Below the pieces are notes generated by a model. The model made no database searches. It was not told the DNA's origin and saw only the letters and a program-made list of their open reading frames with translations. A program made the translations under genes and the position numbers. A stretch of DNA of 64,000 bases from Paenibacillus xylanilyticus (GTDB lineage: Bacteria; Bacillota; Bacilli; Paenibacillales; Paenibacillaceae), in the NCBI RefSeq assembly GCF_013359935.1, contig NZ_JABMCB010000169.1, positions 62,001 through 126,000 on the forward strand, read 5' to 3'. This document shows positions 54,856-63,225 of the stretch, one piece after another. Position 1 is the first letter of the stretch. The number at the start of each line of letters is the position of its first letter.

Positions 54856-56437
54856 GATTAAACACCTCTAATGCTCCCTTGATCCATTCTGCGTTTTCTT
54901 TTTCATGTTGCAGTGAAGAAATCATGTTGTATAGGCTGGATTCGAGTTGTTCTTTTTCTTTTCGGATGTCTTGAATAGTTGAACCGATTTTGGCCATATC
55001 AATAGGCTCTTCTTCTTCAAAGGTATCAACGTAACGAGGAATGTTTAGATTAAAGTCATTTTCTTTAATCTCCTCAAATGTAACGACATGGGCATATTTC
55101 TCAACATTTTCTCGTCTTTTATAAGTCTCGACAATCTTATCAATATGTTCTTTAGAAAGATTGTTTTGGTTCTTTCCTTTTTTGAATTCATGACTTGCAT
55201 CAATAAATAATACATCACGAGTCGTACGGTTTTTCTTTAAAATGATGACAGTTGTTGGAATTGAGGTCCCGTAGAATAGGTTTGCCGGCATACCAATGAC
55301 CGCATCAATACTTCCATCCTCCAATAGTTTCTTCCGGATCACACCTTCTGCAGCTCCGCGGAAAAGTACCCCATGCGGTAAAACGATGGCCATGGTTCCG
55401 GAATCTTTCAGATGGTAGAACCCATGTAAAAGAAAGGCAAAGTCTGCTTTCGATTTTGGCGCTAATTTCCCGTACCGGTTAAAACGTGAATCATCTAGGA
55501 AAGTATCATCTGAAGACCAATTGGCGGAGTAAGGTGGATTCATAAGGACAGAATCAAAGGTGTATGGCTCATCTGTCGGCCAGTCTTTGTTCAAGGTGTC
55601 CCCGTTACGTAAACGCATGTCTTCTTTATCTACACCGTGCAAAATAAGATTCATCTTTGCTAGGTTGTAAGTCGTTGTATTGAGCTCTTGACCATGATAC
55701 TTTACATTATCCGGATAGTTTATATAGTTTCGGACATTCAGCATTAATGAACCTGAGCCCATTGTGGGGTCAAATACGCTAAACAATTTCTTGTCTTCTT
55801 GGCCGATGGCAGCTATACGGGCCATCATGTCGGAAACTTCGTGAGGGGTATAGAACTCACCGGCCTTTTTACCAGCCTCAGAAGCAAATTGGCTAATCAA
55901 AAACTCATAGGCATCCCCAATGATATCGCCGTTATGTCCAAGCACATTAATATCATTTAATTTCTTCAAAACTTCGGTAATGGTAATGTTTCGTTGTTGG
56001 TCATCGGATCCTAGTTTTTTGGATGTCAGATCCACATCATCAAACAATCCATTAAACTGGTCATACTTGGTAGACAGATCGATGAAAGCTTTATTCAAGT
56101 CATTTAACTGAAATATGTTTTGTTTTGCTTGGTTGGTCAATACATTGAATAAACTATCTGGTCCAATGTCATATCCTAATGTATCTACTAATGTGTCAAT
56201 TAAATCCTTTTCCACTTCTTTATCGGCCAATAAGCTTCTATACAGTTGGGTTTGTTTTTCTTGTGTGTTGTATTCTTCTTTCGACTCATCAGCGATTTCA
56301 ACTACTTTTTCTAATAATTTATCGGATAAGTACTTGTAAAAAATCAGTCCTAGTAAGTAGTTTTTGTATTCTGATGCATCCATTTTGCTACGCAGGTTGT
56401 CTGCGGCACTAAATAATTTAGAGTTTAATTCAGCCAT
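54845..56437 (-). CDS. hsdM: Type I restriction-modification methyltransferase subunit
   Basis: A 530-residue N6-adenine methyltransferase. The N-terminal helical domain begins AELNSKLFSAADNLRSKMDA, the AdoMet site is FSVFDPTMGSGSLMLNVR, and the catalytic motif is VLMNPPYSANW (NPPY). Length is typical. Start ATG 56437 has GTGAGGA upstream. It follows the half-HsdS gene by 18 bp and overlaps hsdS. Two HsdM with one HsdS form the methylase; adding HsdR gives the nuclease. Confidence 0.95.
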   Translation of the reverse strand: MAELNSKLFSAADNLRSKMDASEYKNYLLGLIFYKYLSDKLLEKVVEIADESKEEYNTQEKQTQLYRSLLADKEVEKDLIDTLVDTLGYDIGPDSLFNVLTNQAKQNIFQLNDLNKAFIDLSTKYDQFNGLFDDVDLTSKKLGSDDQQRNITITEVLKKLNDINVLGHNGDIIGDAYEFLISQFASEAGKKAGEFYTPHEVSDMMARIAAIGQEDKKLFSVFDPTMGSGSLMLNVRNYINYPDNVKYHGQELNTTTYNLAKMNLILHGVDKEDMRLRNGDTLNKDWPTDEPYTFDSVLMNPPYSANWSSDDTFLDDSRFNRYGKLAPKSKADFAFLLHGFYHLKDSGTMAIVLPHGVLFRGAAEGVIRKKLLEDGSIDAVIGMPANLFYGTSIPTTVIILKKNRTTRDVLFIDASHEFKKGKNQNNLSKEHIDKIVETYKRRENVEKYAHVVTFEEIKENDFNLNIPRYVDTFEEEEPIDMAKIGSTIQDIRKEKEQLESSLYNMISSLQHEKENAEWIKGALEVFNRGK

Positions 56438-56455
56438 GTTAGAGTCCTCACTTGT

Positions 56456-57016
56456 CTATTGTTGGTCTAATTGATTCAATATTTCTAAATAAAGTTTCTC
56501 TTCAAGTTGTGCTTGCTTCTTAGCTAAAGCATGGTGTTTTTTTAAAGTGAAATAAGCTTTACCTACAGTACGTTGTTTCTCAATAGTTGGCAACTTAATT
56601 TCAAACTCTTTAAGAATTGCTGGGGTTAATTTAGGTACAATACTACCTTGCATGGAAATCGCCATTTGTTTTTTCACGGAATAGGATTCATTCAAGGCAT
56701 AGCATAAATAGCAGGGATCCAGAGTCCTATGATCAAAAATGAGCTTCGCAAAGTTCTGGTTGATGATTTTTCCTTGGTTTAAGTCACTTACGATCCCTGC
56801 CTTGGAACTCACAAAACTGAAAACAACATCTCCAGTACTGCTCAAATAGCCATCTGTCTGTTTATGATAAAGATTAGCCTGGAAGTCAATAAATGAGCCC
56901 TCTAAATCATTTACTAAATCCTCGTATGAATAGGCAACTAAAGTTAGATCATTTTTCTCATTTCCTCTGGAAAGGTTTTTTCCTATTCTAACCGTTACAA
57001 CATCTTCAAGCTTCAT
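56456..57016 (-). CDS. Half-length HsdS-like single-TRD protein
   Basis: A 186-residue protein with one target-recognition domain and the terminal helix of an S subunit: LEDVVTVRIGKNLSRGNEKN, FSFVSSKAGIVSDLNQGKII and KRTVGKAYFTLKKHHALAKK-type coil (residues 140-185). Start ATG 57016 follows GAGGGTGGGAT. It is first in the hsd operon. Half-S proteins can dimerise to give a palindromic specificity or act as a modulator. Whether it pairs with HsdM here is unknown. Confidence 0.85.
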   Translation of the reverse strand: MKLEDVVTVRIGKNLSRGNEKNDLTLVAYSYEDLVNDLEGSFIDFQANLYHKQTDGYLSSTGDVVFSFVSSKAGIVSDLNQGKIINQNFAKLIFDHRTLDPCYLCYALNESYSVKKQMAISMQGSIVPKLTPAILKEFEIKLPTIEKQRTVGKAYFTLKKHHALAKKQAQLEEKLYLEILNQLDQQ

Positions 57017-57502
57017 ATCCCACCCTCATCCTAAAAAAGTATTTCTTTAGAATTACTATACGTCGACGATTTAAATCATAATGCTCTAATAGCATTTCGT
57101 CAATAATTTTATGTAATTTTCAAGAATTACTTAATTAACCAACGATGTTATTACTGAAGATCTTTAAATTTTCAATAGAGTAGCGGACAACATTAAGGCA
57201 ATAATACCGTAAACTTATTTACGTTAACTACGCACCTTACGTTTAGCTAGATTTTGTAACTGGCTTGGTTGACACCACTTTCTATAGTCTGTAAAGGTAT
57301 AACTTTAATGATCCTAGGTACGATGTATTTTGTATCCTTGTTTATATAAAAAAGGTTACTTGTTTTAAGCAAGTAACCTTAGTAAAAGTCTATTTCAATA
57401 TCTACTTAGATATTGTCATGCCATCAGCCATAAATTTAAGTAATATGTTACTCTCGGCGTCTTGGCCACTTCACCAATTTGTGTTAGATCTGTTCCATTC
57501 TT
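57017..57502. other. Intergenic region with one terminator
   Basis: Upstream region of the hsd operon. Only the hairpin at 57352 is clear. Short frames lack ribosome sites. Confidence 0.35.
57352..57380. terminator. Hairpin terminator AAGGTTACTTG / CAAGTAACCTT
   Basis: Perfect 11-bp stem with a 7-nt loop; A-run on its left gives a T-run on the minus strand, so it ends the transcript of the gene at 57503. Confidence 0.88.
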
Positions 57503-57823
57503 TTATTGATTTGATTTATACCTAAAGTAAGTTTCTGTGTCCTGTTTATCCCAGTTATTATCACCATCCCCATCCCAATCATTTGGAAGAGGTTTGCTTG
57601 ATACACCACTACACGCTTTTAAAAGTACTAAAATAACTATCGCTACCCCAATCCAATTTAGGAAACGACTTGACCCCTTCCAATAATGCTCCCTTTGACT
57701 TCTCTTGTACTCCCTTTGATATTCTCTTTGGCTTTGCTTGAATTCTCTTTGATACTCACGTTCCTTGTCTTCCTGTTCCCATCTTTTAAGAAGGTTGTCT
57801 TTATCGTTATCAATATCGTTCAA
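57503..57823 (-). CDS. Small membrane protein with REYQRE repeats
   Basis: A 106-residue protein. The N-terminal half is charged with three near-repeats (REYQREFKQSQ, REYQREYKRSQ, REHYW). One membrane helix follows (FLNWIGVAIVILVLLKACS) and then an Asp-rich tail DWDGDGDNNWD. The start is TTG 57823 with GGAGG 7 nt upstream; the frame continues 5 codons further. Unrecognised. A 24-codon peptide lies 42 bp upstream on the same strand. Confidence 0.65.
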   Translation of the reverse strand: MNDIDNDKDNLLKRWEQEDKEREYQREFKQSQREYQREYKRSQREHYWKGSSRFLNWIGVAIVILVLLKACSGVSSKPLPNDWDGDGDNNWDKQDTETYFRYKSNQ

Positions 57824-57865
57824 TCCTATCTCCTCCAAACAAATTTATGCAATGTGGCAAGCAGT

Positions 57866-57940
57866 TCAACCATACTCACAACTGTGCCAAGGTTTATTTT
57901 TTAGTCCGCAAGGATATGCTCCTGCAATTACGTATCGCAT
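57866..57940 (-). CDS. 24-residue cysteine-containing peptide
   Basis: ATG 57940 with AGAAGGAG 5 nt upstream starts MRYVIAGAYPCGLKNKPWHS followed by CEYG and TGA at 57866. The strong ribosome site argues for translation. It could be a leader peptide for the downstream membrane protein or a small secreted peptide. Too short for standard calls. Confidence 0.45.
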   Translation of the reverse strand: MRYVIAGAYPCGLKNKPWHSCEYG

Positions 57941-58033
57941 TAAATCTCCTTCTTCTATGTATCGGTATTTCAACCTAAAGAAGTAGTATTTTATGAGTAT
58001 TCATGAATAGACGATTTGTTTTCAAAATGTATG

Positions 58034-58063
58034 TATACATATACGTTTACGTTTACATTTATA
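58034..58063. repeat. Hexamer iterons, cluster III
   Basis: Five contiguous hexamers TATACA, TATACG, TTTACG, TTTACA, TTTATA. The same unit as clusters I (39555) and II (40177), 85 bp upstream of a decayed XRE gene. Confidence 0.75.
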
Positions 58064-58148
58064 TTTTAAAACCCTTAATGGAACTTATAATGACTACAAC
58101 GAAATTCGTCTATTGTCTACACTTCTAAGTAAGAGGAGTAGATAACTT

Positions 58149-58483
58149 ATATTAATCAAACAATTGCTGAACAAATTGGTGCTATCGTAAAAATCTTACG
58201 AATTGAAAGGGGATTGGATTAACCCTGCAATCTCTAGCAGATGAAATAGGCTCATCCTTCAGCTTTGTTGACAGAGTTGAGCGCGGTGAAAGTAACATCA
58301 CAATTGAGACAATCACGAAAAATTGCAACCTCCCTTAATATTGACTTTTTTGAACTTTTTAGTTTAGGCAAAAGACAGGATAACGAGGATATTGTGGCAA
58401 TCCATGCTTTACTCTTAAAAAGAAGCGAAAAAGAACAACGTAAAGCGCTCAATATTTTGAAAGAAGTATTCGACGAAGTATAA
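58149..58483 (+). pseudogene. XRE regulator gene with two frameshifts
   Basis: The plus strand reads INQTIAEQIGAIVKILRIER, then after a frame change LTLQSLADEIGSSFSFVDRV and ERGESNITIETI, then after a run of A bases IATSLNIDFFELFSLGKRQD to a stop at 58483. Joined, this is a complete XRE helix-turn-helix protein of about 110 residues. A small GGATTGGATT duplication and one extra A explain the two shifts. No start codon is obvious behind the GAGGAG site, so it is inactive. Confidence 0.8.
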
Positions 58484-58558
58484 GCACTGTAGAAGTTCTT
58501 AACCTGGCCTTGTAATATTTCATAAGCTGCCGGTTCATTCTAGAACTATCTACAAAAA

Positions 58559-58597
58559 CAAGAATGACCCATTGATCCATAGTGGCCATTCTTGTTT
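58559..58597 (-). terminator. Terminator of the T4SS-linked gene set
   Basis: CAAGAATGACC (58559-58569) / GGCCATTCTTG (58584-58594), one mismatch, T-runs on both sides; 25 bp past the stop at 58620. Confidence 0.85.
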
Positions 58598-58619
58598 ATG
58601 AGTACTGAAGAACGTAGCT

Positions 58620-59883
58620 CTATTTTTCTGCACTTGTTATAACATATTTGCTCTCTTCATTTTGATTTGGAATACTTACGAAAGAGCCTAAGTTTGCCTC
58701 ATCAATACTCCATGTTTGTTTTTCTTCATCATATAAAGCTTTCAAGGAAAGAGAATAAACATACTCCTTCTCCCTATGATAATCGGTTTTCAGCCTATTT
58801 AATCGTATAATTCCGTCCAGTTGCATGATTGGATTACCCTCTTTATCGGTGGTGATTTTTTTGGTTTCCTTATTGAAATAGGTTTTGATCAAGTTGTAGG
58901 AGTAGTTACCGAACATAGAAGGTTGATAAGCATTAACTTGTTTAGCCTTGTATTTGTCTGTGGCACTTTTAAAAGGCTCAACACTCTTCTTGACGCTTGC
59001 TTGAGCGTATTCCTCCGCAAAGCCAAGGAACAGCTTATTAGCGAATTCTTCATCAGGTATAAAGTAGATGTGTGATCCACTACCAAGCGTATAATATGCT
59101 TTATCGTAATTTGAACTTATTGTTTCGCCCCAAGGAAATTGCGCTGAAAGCTGTATTTCTTTCGAGTCTGCTTCCTCAATAGGCCCAAATTCCACCGATT
59201 TAGGGTCACCAATACGAATTCCTGTCCCTTCACCTTTGAATATAATTTCTGCGCCTTTTAATTCATTTGACAAGTCCAGCACAAACCCTGTTAGATCAAA
59301 CGATAGCTCCCTGTTCGCCTTATCCCCGGCTGTTATTAATTTTTCATCTGTAATATTTGTCCATGCAGAGGTCTTGATCGCTTCAACCTCATAACCTCCT
59401 GCTAAGAGTGGTTTCTGCAAATCTTCTCGCTTTACCTTCTTCCCATTGAGCTTTAGCGTCACATCCTCATCAACATCTTTAAGAGTGATATAGGTTTCTT
59501 TAGGCACCAACACGTAATTATTAAAGATAAGTAACGTTTTTCCTGACTTTTCTACACTAAACGGAAAGTCTCCACTTACGCGCATTTCTTTAACGCTATT
59601 TGCTACATCAGCATTCTCCTTATCCAATAGTTGCATCGTCAATTCCTTGTTGTCTGTAGCTGTTTTCAAGAAAAATTGTGCCGAATCTCATCGGGTAGGT
59701 TTTTATTTCATCAGGCATTACTGATATGAGTAATTCAATATCATTACTATCAATCGCCCCGCTAATCTTTTCTAAAACACCTTCTCTTGAGCTGCTTTTA
59801 TTCACTACAATTAATCCAGCGATCACAAGCAAAACGATAACACCGAGGCTCACAAACAACCATTTTTTTCGTTTGAACATCAT
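58620..59883 (-). pseudogene. TcaA/YvbJ-like membrane protein gene with one frameshift
   Basis: ATG 59883 (GAGGGGG upstream) opens KKWLFVSLGVIVLLVIAGLI, a membrane anchor, and IDSNDIELLISVMPDEIKTY. At about 59668-59675 (a run of five T) the frame must shift. The rest continues as FLKTATDNKELTMQLLDKEN to 58620 with repeated beta domains (SGKTLLIFNNYVLVPKETYI, LLAGGYEVEAIKTSAW). The joined protein of about 420 residues resembles the extracellular part of TcaA/YvbJ proteins, without their zinc ribbon. It is last in the conjugation-type operon. The shift may be real decay or a sequencing error. Confidence 0.6.
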
Positions 59884-59896
59884 CTATTCCCCCTCA

Positions 59897-59927
59897 AAAT
59901 AAAGGGCTGAATACGATCATTCAGCCC
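59897..59927 (-). terminator. Terminator between the DUF4315-like and TcaA-like genes
   Basis: GGGCTGAAT (59904-59912) / ATTCAGCCC (59919-59927), T-rich tail on the minus strand. Confidence 0.8.
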
Positions 59928-59938
59928 CTTCAATATAT

Positions 59939-60220
59939 TTATATTTGCCCTGAGTCTCCATCCTCACTAGATGCCTCTCCAGCATCAGGAAACTTCTTCA
60001 AATGATTAAACTTCCCTTGTTGTATTTCCTTGATTACATCATTCAGATTTATGCCGTGGTTACTCAAAACCACTATGCTATCCTCTATATTTCTTACTTT
60101 TTGTTGATGCTCAACCTCTTTGATCTGTTTAGCTACCTTCCGTAAGTCATCCTCAATTTTCTCCTTTTTCTTTTTTAATGCCTCTTCTTTCTCCATCAGT
60201 TTTAGCAATTTGTCCTCCAC
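59939..60220 (-). CDS. DUF4315-like coiled-coil protein of a conjugative element
   Basis: A 93-residue charged coiled coil (KLMEKEEALKKKKEKIEDDL, RKVAKQIKEVEHQQ) followed by NLNDVIKEIQQGKFN and an acidic tail. The size, the coil and the position between an NlpC/P60-bearing gene and downstream surface genes match DUF4315 proteins of Tn1549-type elements. Start GTG 60220 has AAGGAGG 8 nt upstream; TTG at 60223 is an alternative. Role in the transfer machinery is unknown. Confidence 0.65.
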   Translation of the reverse strand: MEDKLLKLMEKEEALKKKKEKIEDDLRKVAKQIKEVEHQQKVRNIEDSIVVLSNHGINLNDVIKEIQQGKFNHLKKFPDAGEASSEDGDSGQI

Positions 60221-60244
60221 CAAAAGACCTCCTTCAATACATCT

Positions 60245-61042
60245 TTAACAATCATAGTAATCGTGCTTGTAACTAATCTTTTTATATAGGAACACCATCA
60301 GTGCCAACACAGCAATAACAGTGAATCCAATAATAATTTTCAGTGTTTGGGCTTCTATAGTAAACTTCTGCCGCTGAGTTTTTTCAACAGGTTTAACAGG
60401 AGGCACCTCACTTGAAGTATCATCTATGGAATTATTAACGCCGTAATCTGTATTGGTGTCCTGATTCCTGCTCGATTCCGTACCATTTAGCATTTTCTCG
60501 ATGCTTTCCTCTGTAGGTTCCAGATTTGTATTAGGTTCTACTTGCTCAGCCGTTGGCTTTAGAGAAAGGTGTATTTTGAACTCATTCGTGTTGTCATCCT
60601 TAACAATCACCTTCTCTGATGATTCAATGTCATAATCCGTAGCGTTTTCACCAACTACATTAATAAAATCAACTTTGTAACTACCTGGCTTCACATCTTC
60701 TTTAAATACATAGCCATTCAGTTTGTCCAACCGTGCCATTACATTTTCTTTGTCTGTAGAGGTGAAATTAATAAGGATCGTTTTATCAAAGTCTGTAGGT
60801 ACAACAGCGCTTATTTGAAGGCCATTCCCCACATTAGAATCTGCAACTGGTTGCTTCGGCTTATTAGATGGTTTGGAAGTTGTTCCTTCTATAGCTTTCT
60901 TCTGTTCAGATTTATTTGTTTGGTTTTCCGTCTTCGACAAAGGCGGCATTTTAGTAGGTTCCGCCGCTAAGGCAGAACCAGCAGACATTGTAAAAAAAAC
61001 TGCAGTAACGATCGACAAACAAGAAGCTAAACGCCTTCGCAC
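60245..61042 (-). CDS. Exported single-pass protein of the conjugation operon
   Basis: A 265-residue protein with signal peptide (SCLSIVTAVFFTMSAGSALA), a low-complexity linker, a beta domain at about 75-165 (SAVVPTDFDKTILINFTSTD, GYVFKEDVKPGSYKVDFINV), a Ser/Asn/Glu-rich stretch and a C-terminal membrane helix (IIIGFTVIAVLALMVFLYKK). Start GTG 61042 has AGGTGA upstream. It lies where DUF4366-type proteins occur in Tn1549-like elements; I cannot confirm that family by eye. Likely a cell-surface transfer or adhesion component. Confidence 0.65.
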   Translation of the reverse strand: MRRRLASCLSIVTAVFFTMSAGSALAAEPTKMPPLSKTENQTNKSEQKKAIEGTTSKPSNKPKQPVADSNVGNGLQISAVVPTDFDKTILINFTSTDKENVMARLDKLNGYVFKEDVKPGSYKVDFINVVGENATDYDIESSEKVIVKDDNTNEFKIHLSLKPTAEQVEPNTNLEPTEESIEKMLNGTESSRNQDTNTDYGVNNSIDDTSSEVPPVKPVEKTQRQKFTIEAQTLKIIIGFTVIAVLALMVFLYKKISYKHDYYDC

Positions 61043-61050
61043 ATATTCAC

Positions 61051-63225
61051 CTACTTTCCTGAAAATAATAATGGTCTTCGCGGATATTTAAAGCCTTTAT
61101 AACTATTTACAATAACCCCTGATCCTCCCTCACAATGGACATATACAGCCTTACCTTTACTGTCTCTACCAATGAAAATACCGATATGATTCACACCACC
61201 CTGTCCTGGTATGTTCTTAAATACCAAGTCTCCGGGTATGAGGTCACTTTCCTTGATCGCATAGGTTTGACCCCACTGATAAGATGTACCGCCGGCAGAA
61301 AATGAACTTCCAAGCCCAGCTGTCTTAAAGGCCCAATCTATAAAACCACTACAATCCATCCCATAAGGCTGATATGTCCCAGTTTTTTTACTTCCGGGTG
61401 CAGTTACTTTAACTGGAGTTCCCCACTTATCGTTCCAACCAGGTGCGCTTTTCCCTCCCCAGAAATAACCTACCTTGCCTTCCAATGTTAGAGCAGTTTC
61501 AATTAGCTTTTTCCTAGCCTCGCTTACATCACCAGTAAATTCAGGCGGCGGATAGTTTCCGGGTATTCCCGGTGTTCCTCCTCCGGGTAACTCTTGAGCC
61601 AAATCAGGAAACTGTTCTTGTATTGCTCCCGAGGTTACAAATCGTCTAGCCCACTCTTGTTGTTCTTCGTCAAACCCAATTTTTAAGAAAATATCCTCCA
61701 TATCATACGTGTAAATCTCAATTATCAGTCGCACTTTAGTTACTGTGTGACAGTCCCTATTCCCTTCGCTGTCCGTAGAACATTCTCGTTCTGTATAAGT
61801 TTCTGTCTTTGTTTCTATCTCATTAAATTTCCCGTAGATTTCCTCCATGAATTCTTTTTGCTCATCTGTGAATTCCAGATCTTGTTCGAATTGAACTGCA
61901 AGTATCGCAAACATTTCAACCCAACTAGCATGAGCAAAACCATCTTCATTCATATAGTCAGTTCGAATATCATCATAGCCGTTACTACTTTGAAGGCGAC
62001 TTACCTCTTCTTGGAATTCATTATCAAGCCTTTCAACAACACTCTTGTATTCTCTAGCATTGTCTTCATCGGTCATAAAAAACGAGCCAGCTGATGATGC
62101 GGTAGTCCCTCCCAAACCGTTTGTTAACATCATCAGGAAAAACATCACGGCCGCCGCTGCCGCTCCTACAATCCAAACCTTTGGATTGGCCGCTACAGCC
62201 GCTATCATCTTTTTACCAACCTGTTGAGCAGCGAGTTTTAAATAGGAAGCGGCAGAAGTAGCAGCCTTCCTCATTCCTGTTTTAAGGCCAAGAGATGCAT
62301 ACCGCCCTTTGGGTACAAACTTACTGCTTAGTGTCTTGATCTTGTTAACACTGTTGCTAGAGCCGACTTTAGAAGCAATGTTACCCTTTACTTTTCGATG
62401 TGCTGAGACAGTTGGCACACGATAGCGGCGATTTTTTATATAATGGTTGGCCTGTTTAATCCGATCTGTTGATTTTTTAACATTCTTATAGGCATTTTTG
62501 GTTTTCCTTACTGTATCCCTCGGAAGTTCCAAGGACTTAACAATGTCATGCGATTCTTCATGATCATAAGGGTCTACTGACCTTCCAAGCTGTCTCACAA
62601 CCTTTTTAGCAGTAGTTTTTATCTTATCCTTGCTTTGTCTTGCAATATGCTTACGAAGGGCAGCCTTCATCCCTTTGCTGCTACTTATAGGATCTACAGG
62701 GGTCTTTCTAGTAAGCTTCGCTTTCTTATTAATACCACGCTTAACATATACTTTTCTGGCAGTAGTCTTTATCCTTCTGTTCTGGCTTTCACTTAAAATG
62801 TGTCTACGTATTGCGCCTTTCATCCCTCCGTCACTACTGGGAGAATGAACAGCTGTTTTCTGGTTAATCTTCACCTGATTAGTGAGGCCACGCTTAACAT
62901 GTGTGTTTCTGACGGTGGTCTTTGTCTTTGCCTTTTCCTTCTGCCTTTCCTTTGAATGTGTTGTTGCCTTTCGATCAAACTTTATACGGTTATTAGTAAG
63001 ACCACGCCTAACATGTTTATTTCTCGCATTGGTCTTTACCTCTTCCATATGGCCTTCCCATGAAACATGGTTGCGAGCGCTGGTTTGCAACCCTCCGGGA
63101 CTGCTGGAAGAATGAACCGTTGTCTTTCGATTAACCTTCACTCGGTTGCTGAGAGTGCGCTTGGCATATACATGCCTGACAGTGGTTTTAGGTGAGGCTT
63201 GGGTACGTATGTTATTTGTCCTCAT
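61051..63225 (-). CDS. Conjugation-associated NlpC/P60 cell-wall hydrolase with basic repeats
   Basis: A 724-residue protein. Residues 1-230 are very basic and hold about five degenerate 40-residue repeats (NKHVRRGLTNNRIKFDRKAT, NTHVKRGLTNQVKINQKTAV, KVYVKRGINKKAKLTRKTPV). A membrane helix lies at about 350-372 (VWIVGAAAAAVMFFLMML). A lysozyme-like or helical middle domain follows, and the C-terminal NlpC/P60 peptidase has DCSGFIDWAF (catalytic Cys), NHIGIFIG (His) and YVHCEGG. It cuts peptidoglycan for the transfer channel, as CwlT/Orf14-type proteins do. Its start overlaps the VirB4 stop (ATGA). Confidence 0.88.
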   Translation of the reverse strand: MRTNNIRTQASPKTTVRHVYAKRTLSNRVKVNRKTTVHSSSSPGGLQTSARNHVSWEGHMEEVKTNARNKHVRRGLTNNRIKFDRKATTHSKERQKEKAKTKTTVRNTHVKRGLTNQVKINQKTAVHSPSSDGGMKGAIRRHILSESQNRRIKTTARKVYVKRGINKKAKLTRKTPVDPISSSKGMKAALRKHIARQSKDKIKTTAKKVVRQLGRSVDPYDHEESHDIVKSLELPRDTVRKTKNAYKNVKKSTDRIKQANHYIKNRRYRVPTVSAHRKVKGNIASKVGSSNSVNKIKTLSSKFVPKGRYASLGLKTGMRKAATSAASYLKLAAQQVGKKMIAAVAANPKVWIVGAAAAAVMFFLMMLTNGLGGTTASSAGSFFMTDEDNAREYKSVVERLDNEFQEEVSRLQSSNGYDDIRTDYMNEDGFAHASWVEMFAILAVQFEQDLEFTDEQKEFMEEIYGKFNEIETKTETYTERECSTDSEGNRDCHTVTKVRLIIEIYTYDMEDIFLKIGFDEEQQEWARRFVTSGAIQEQFPDLAQELPGGGTPGIPGNYPPPEFTGDVSEARKKLIETALTLEGKVGYFWGGKSAPGWNDKWGTPVKVTAPGSKKTGTYQPYGMDCSGFIDWAFKTAGLGSSFSAGGTSYQWGQTYAIKESDLIPGDLVFKNIPGQGGVNHIGIFIGRDSKGKAVYVHCEGGSGVIVNSYKGFKYPRRPLLFSGK

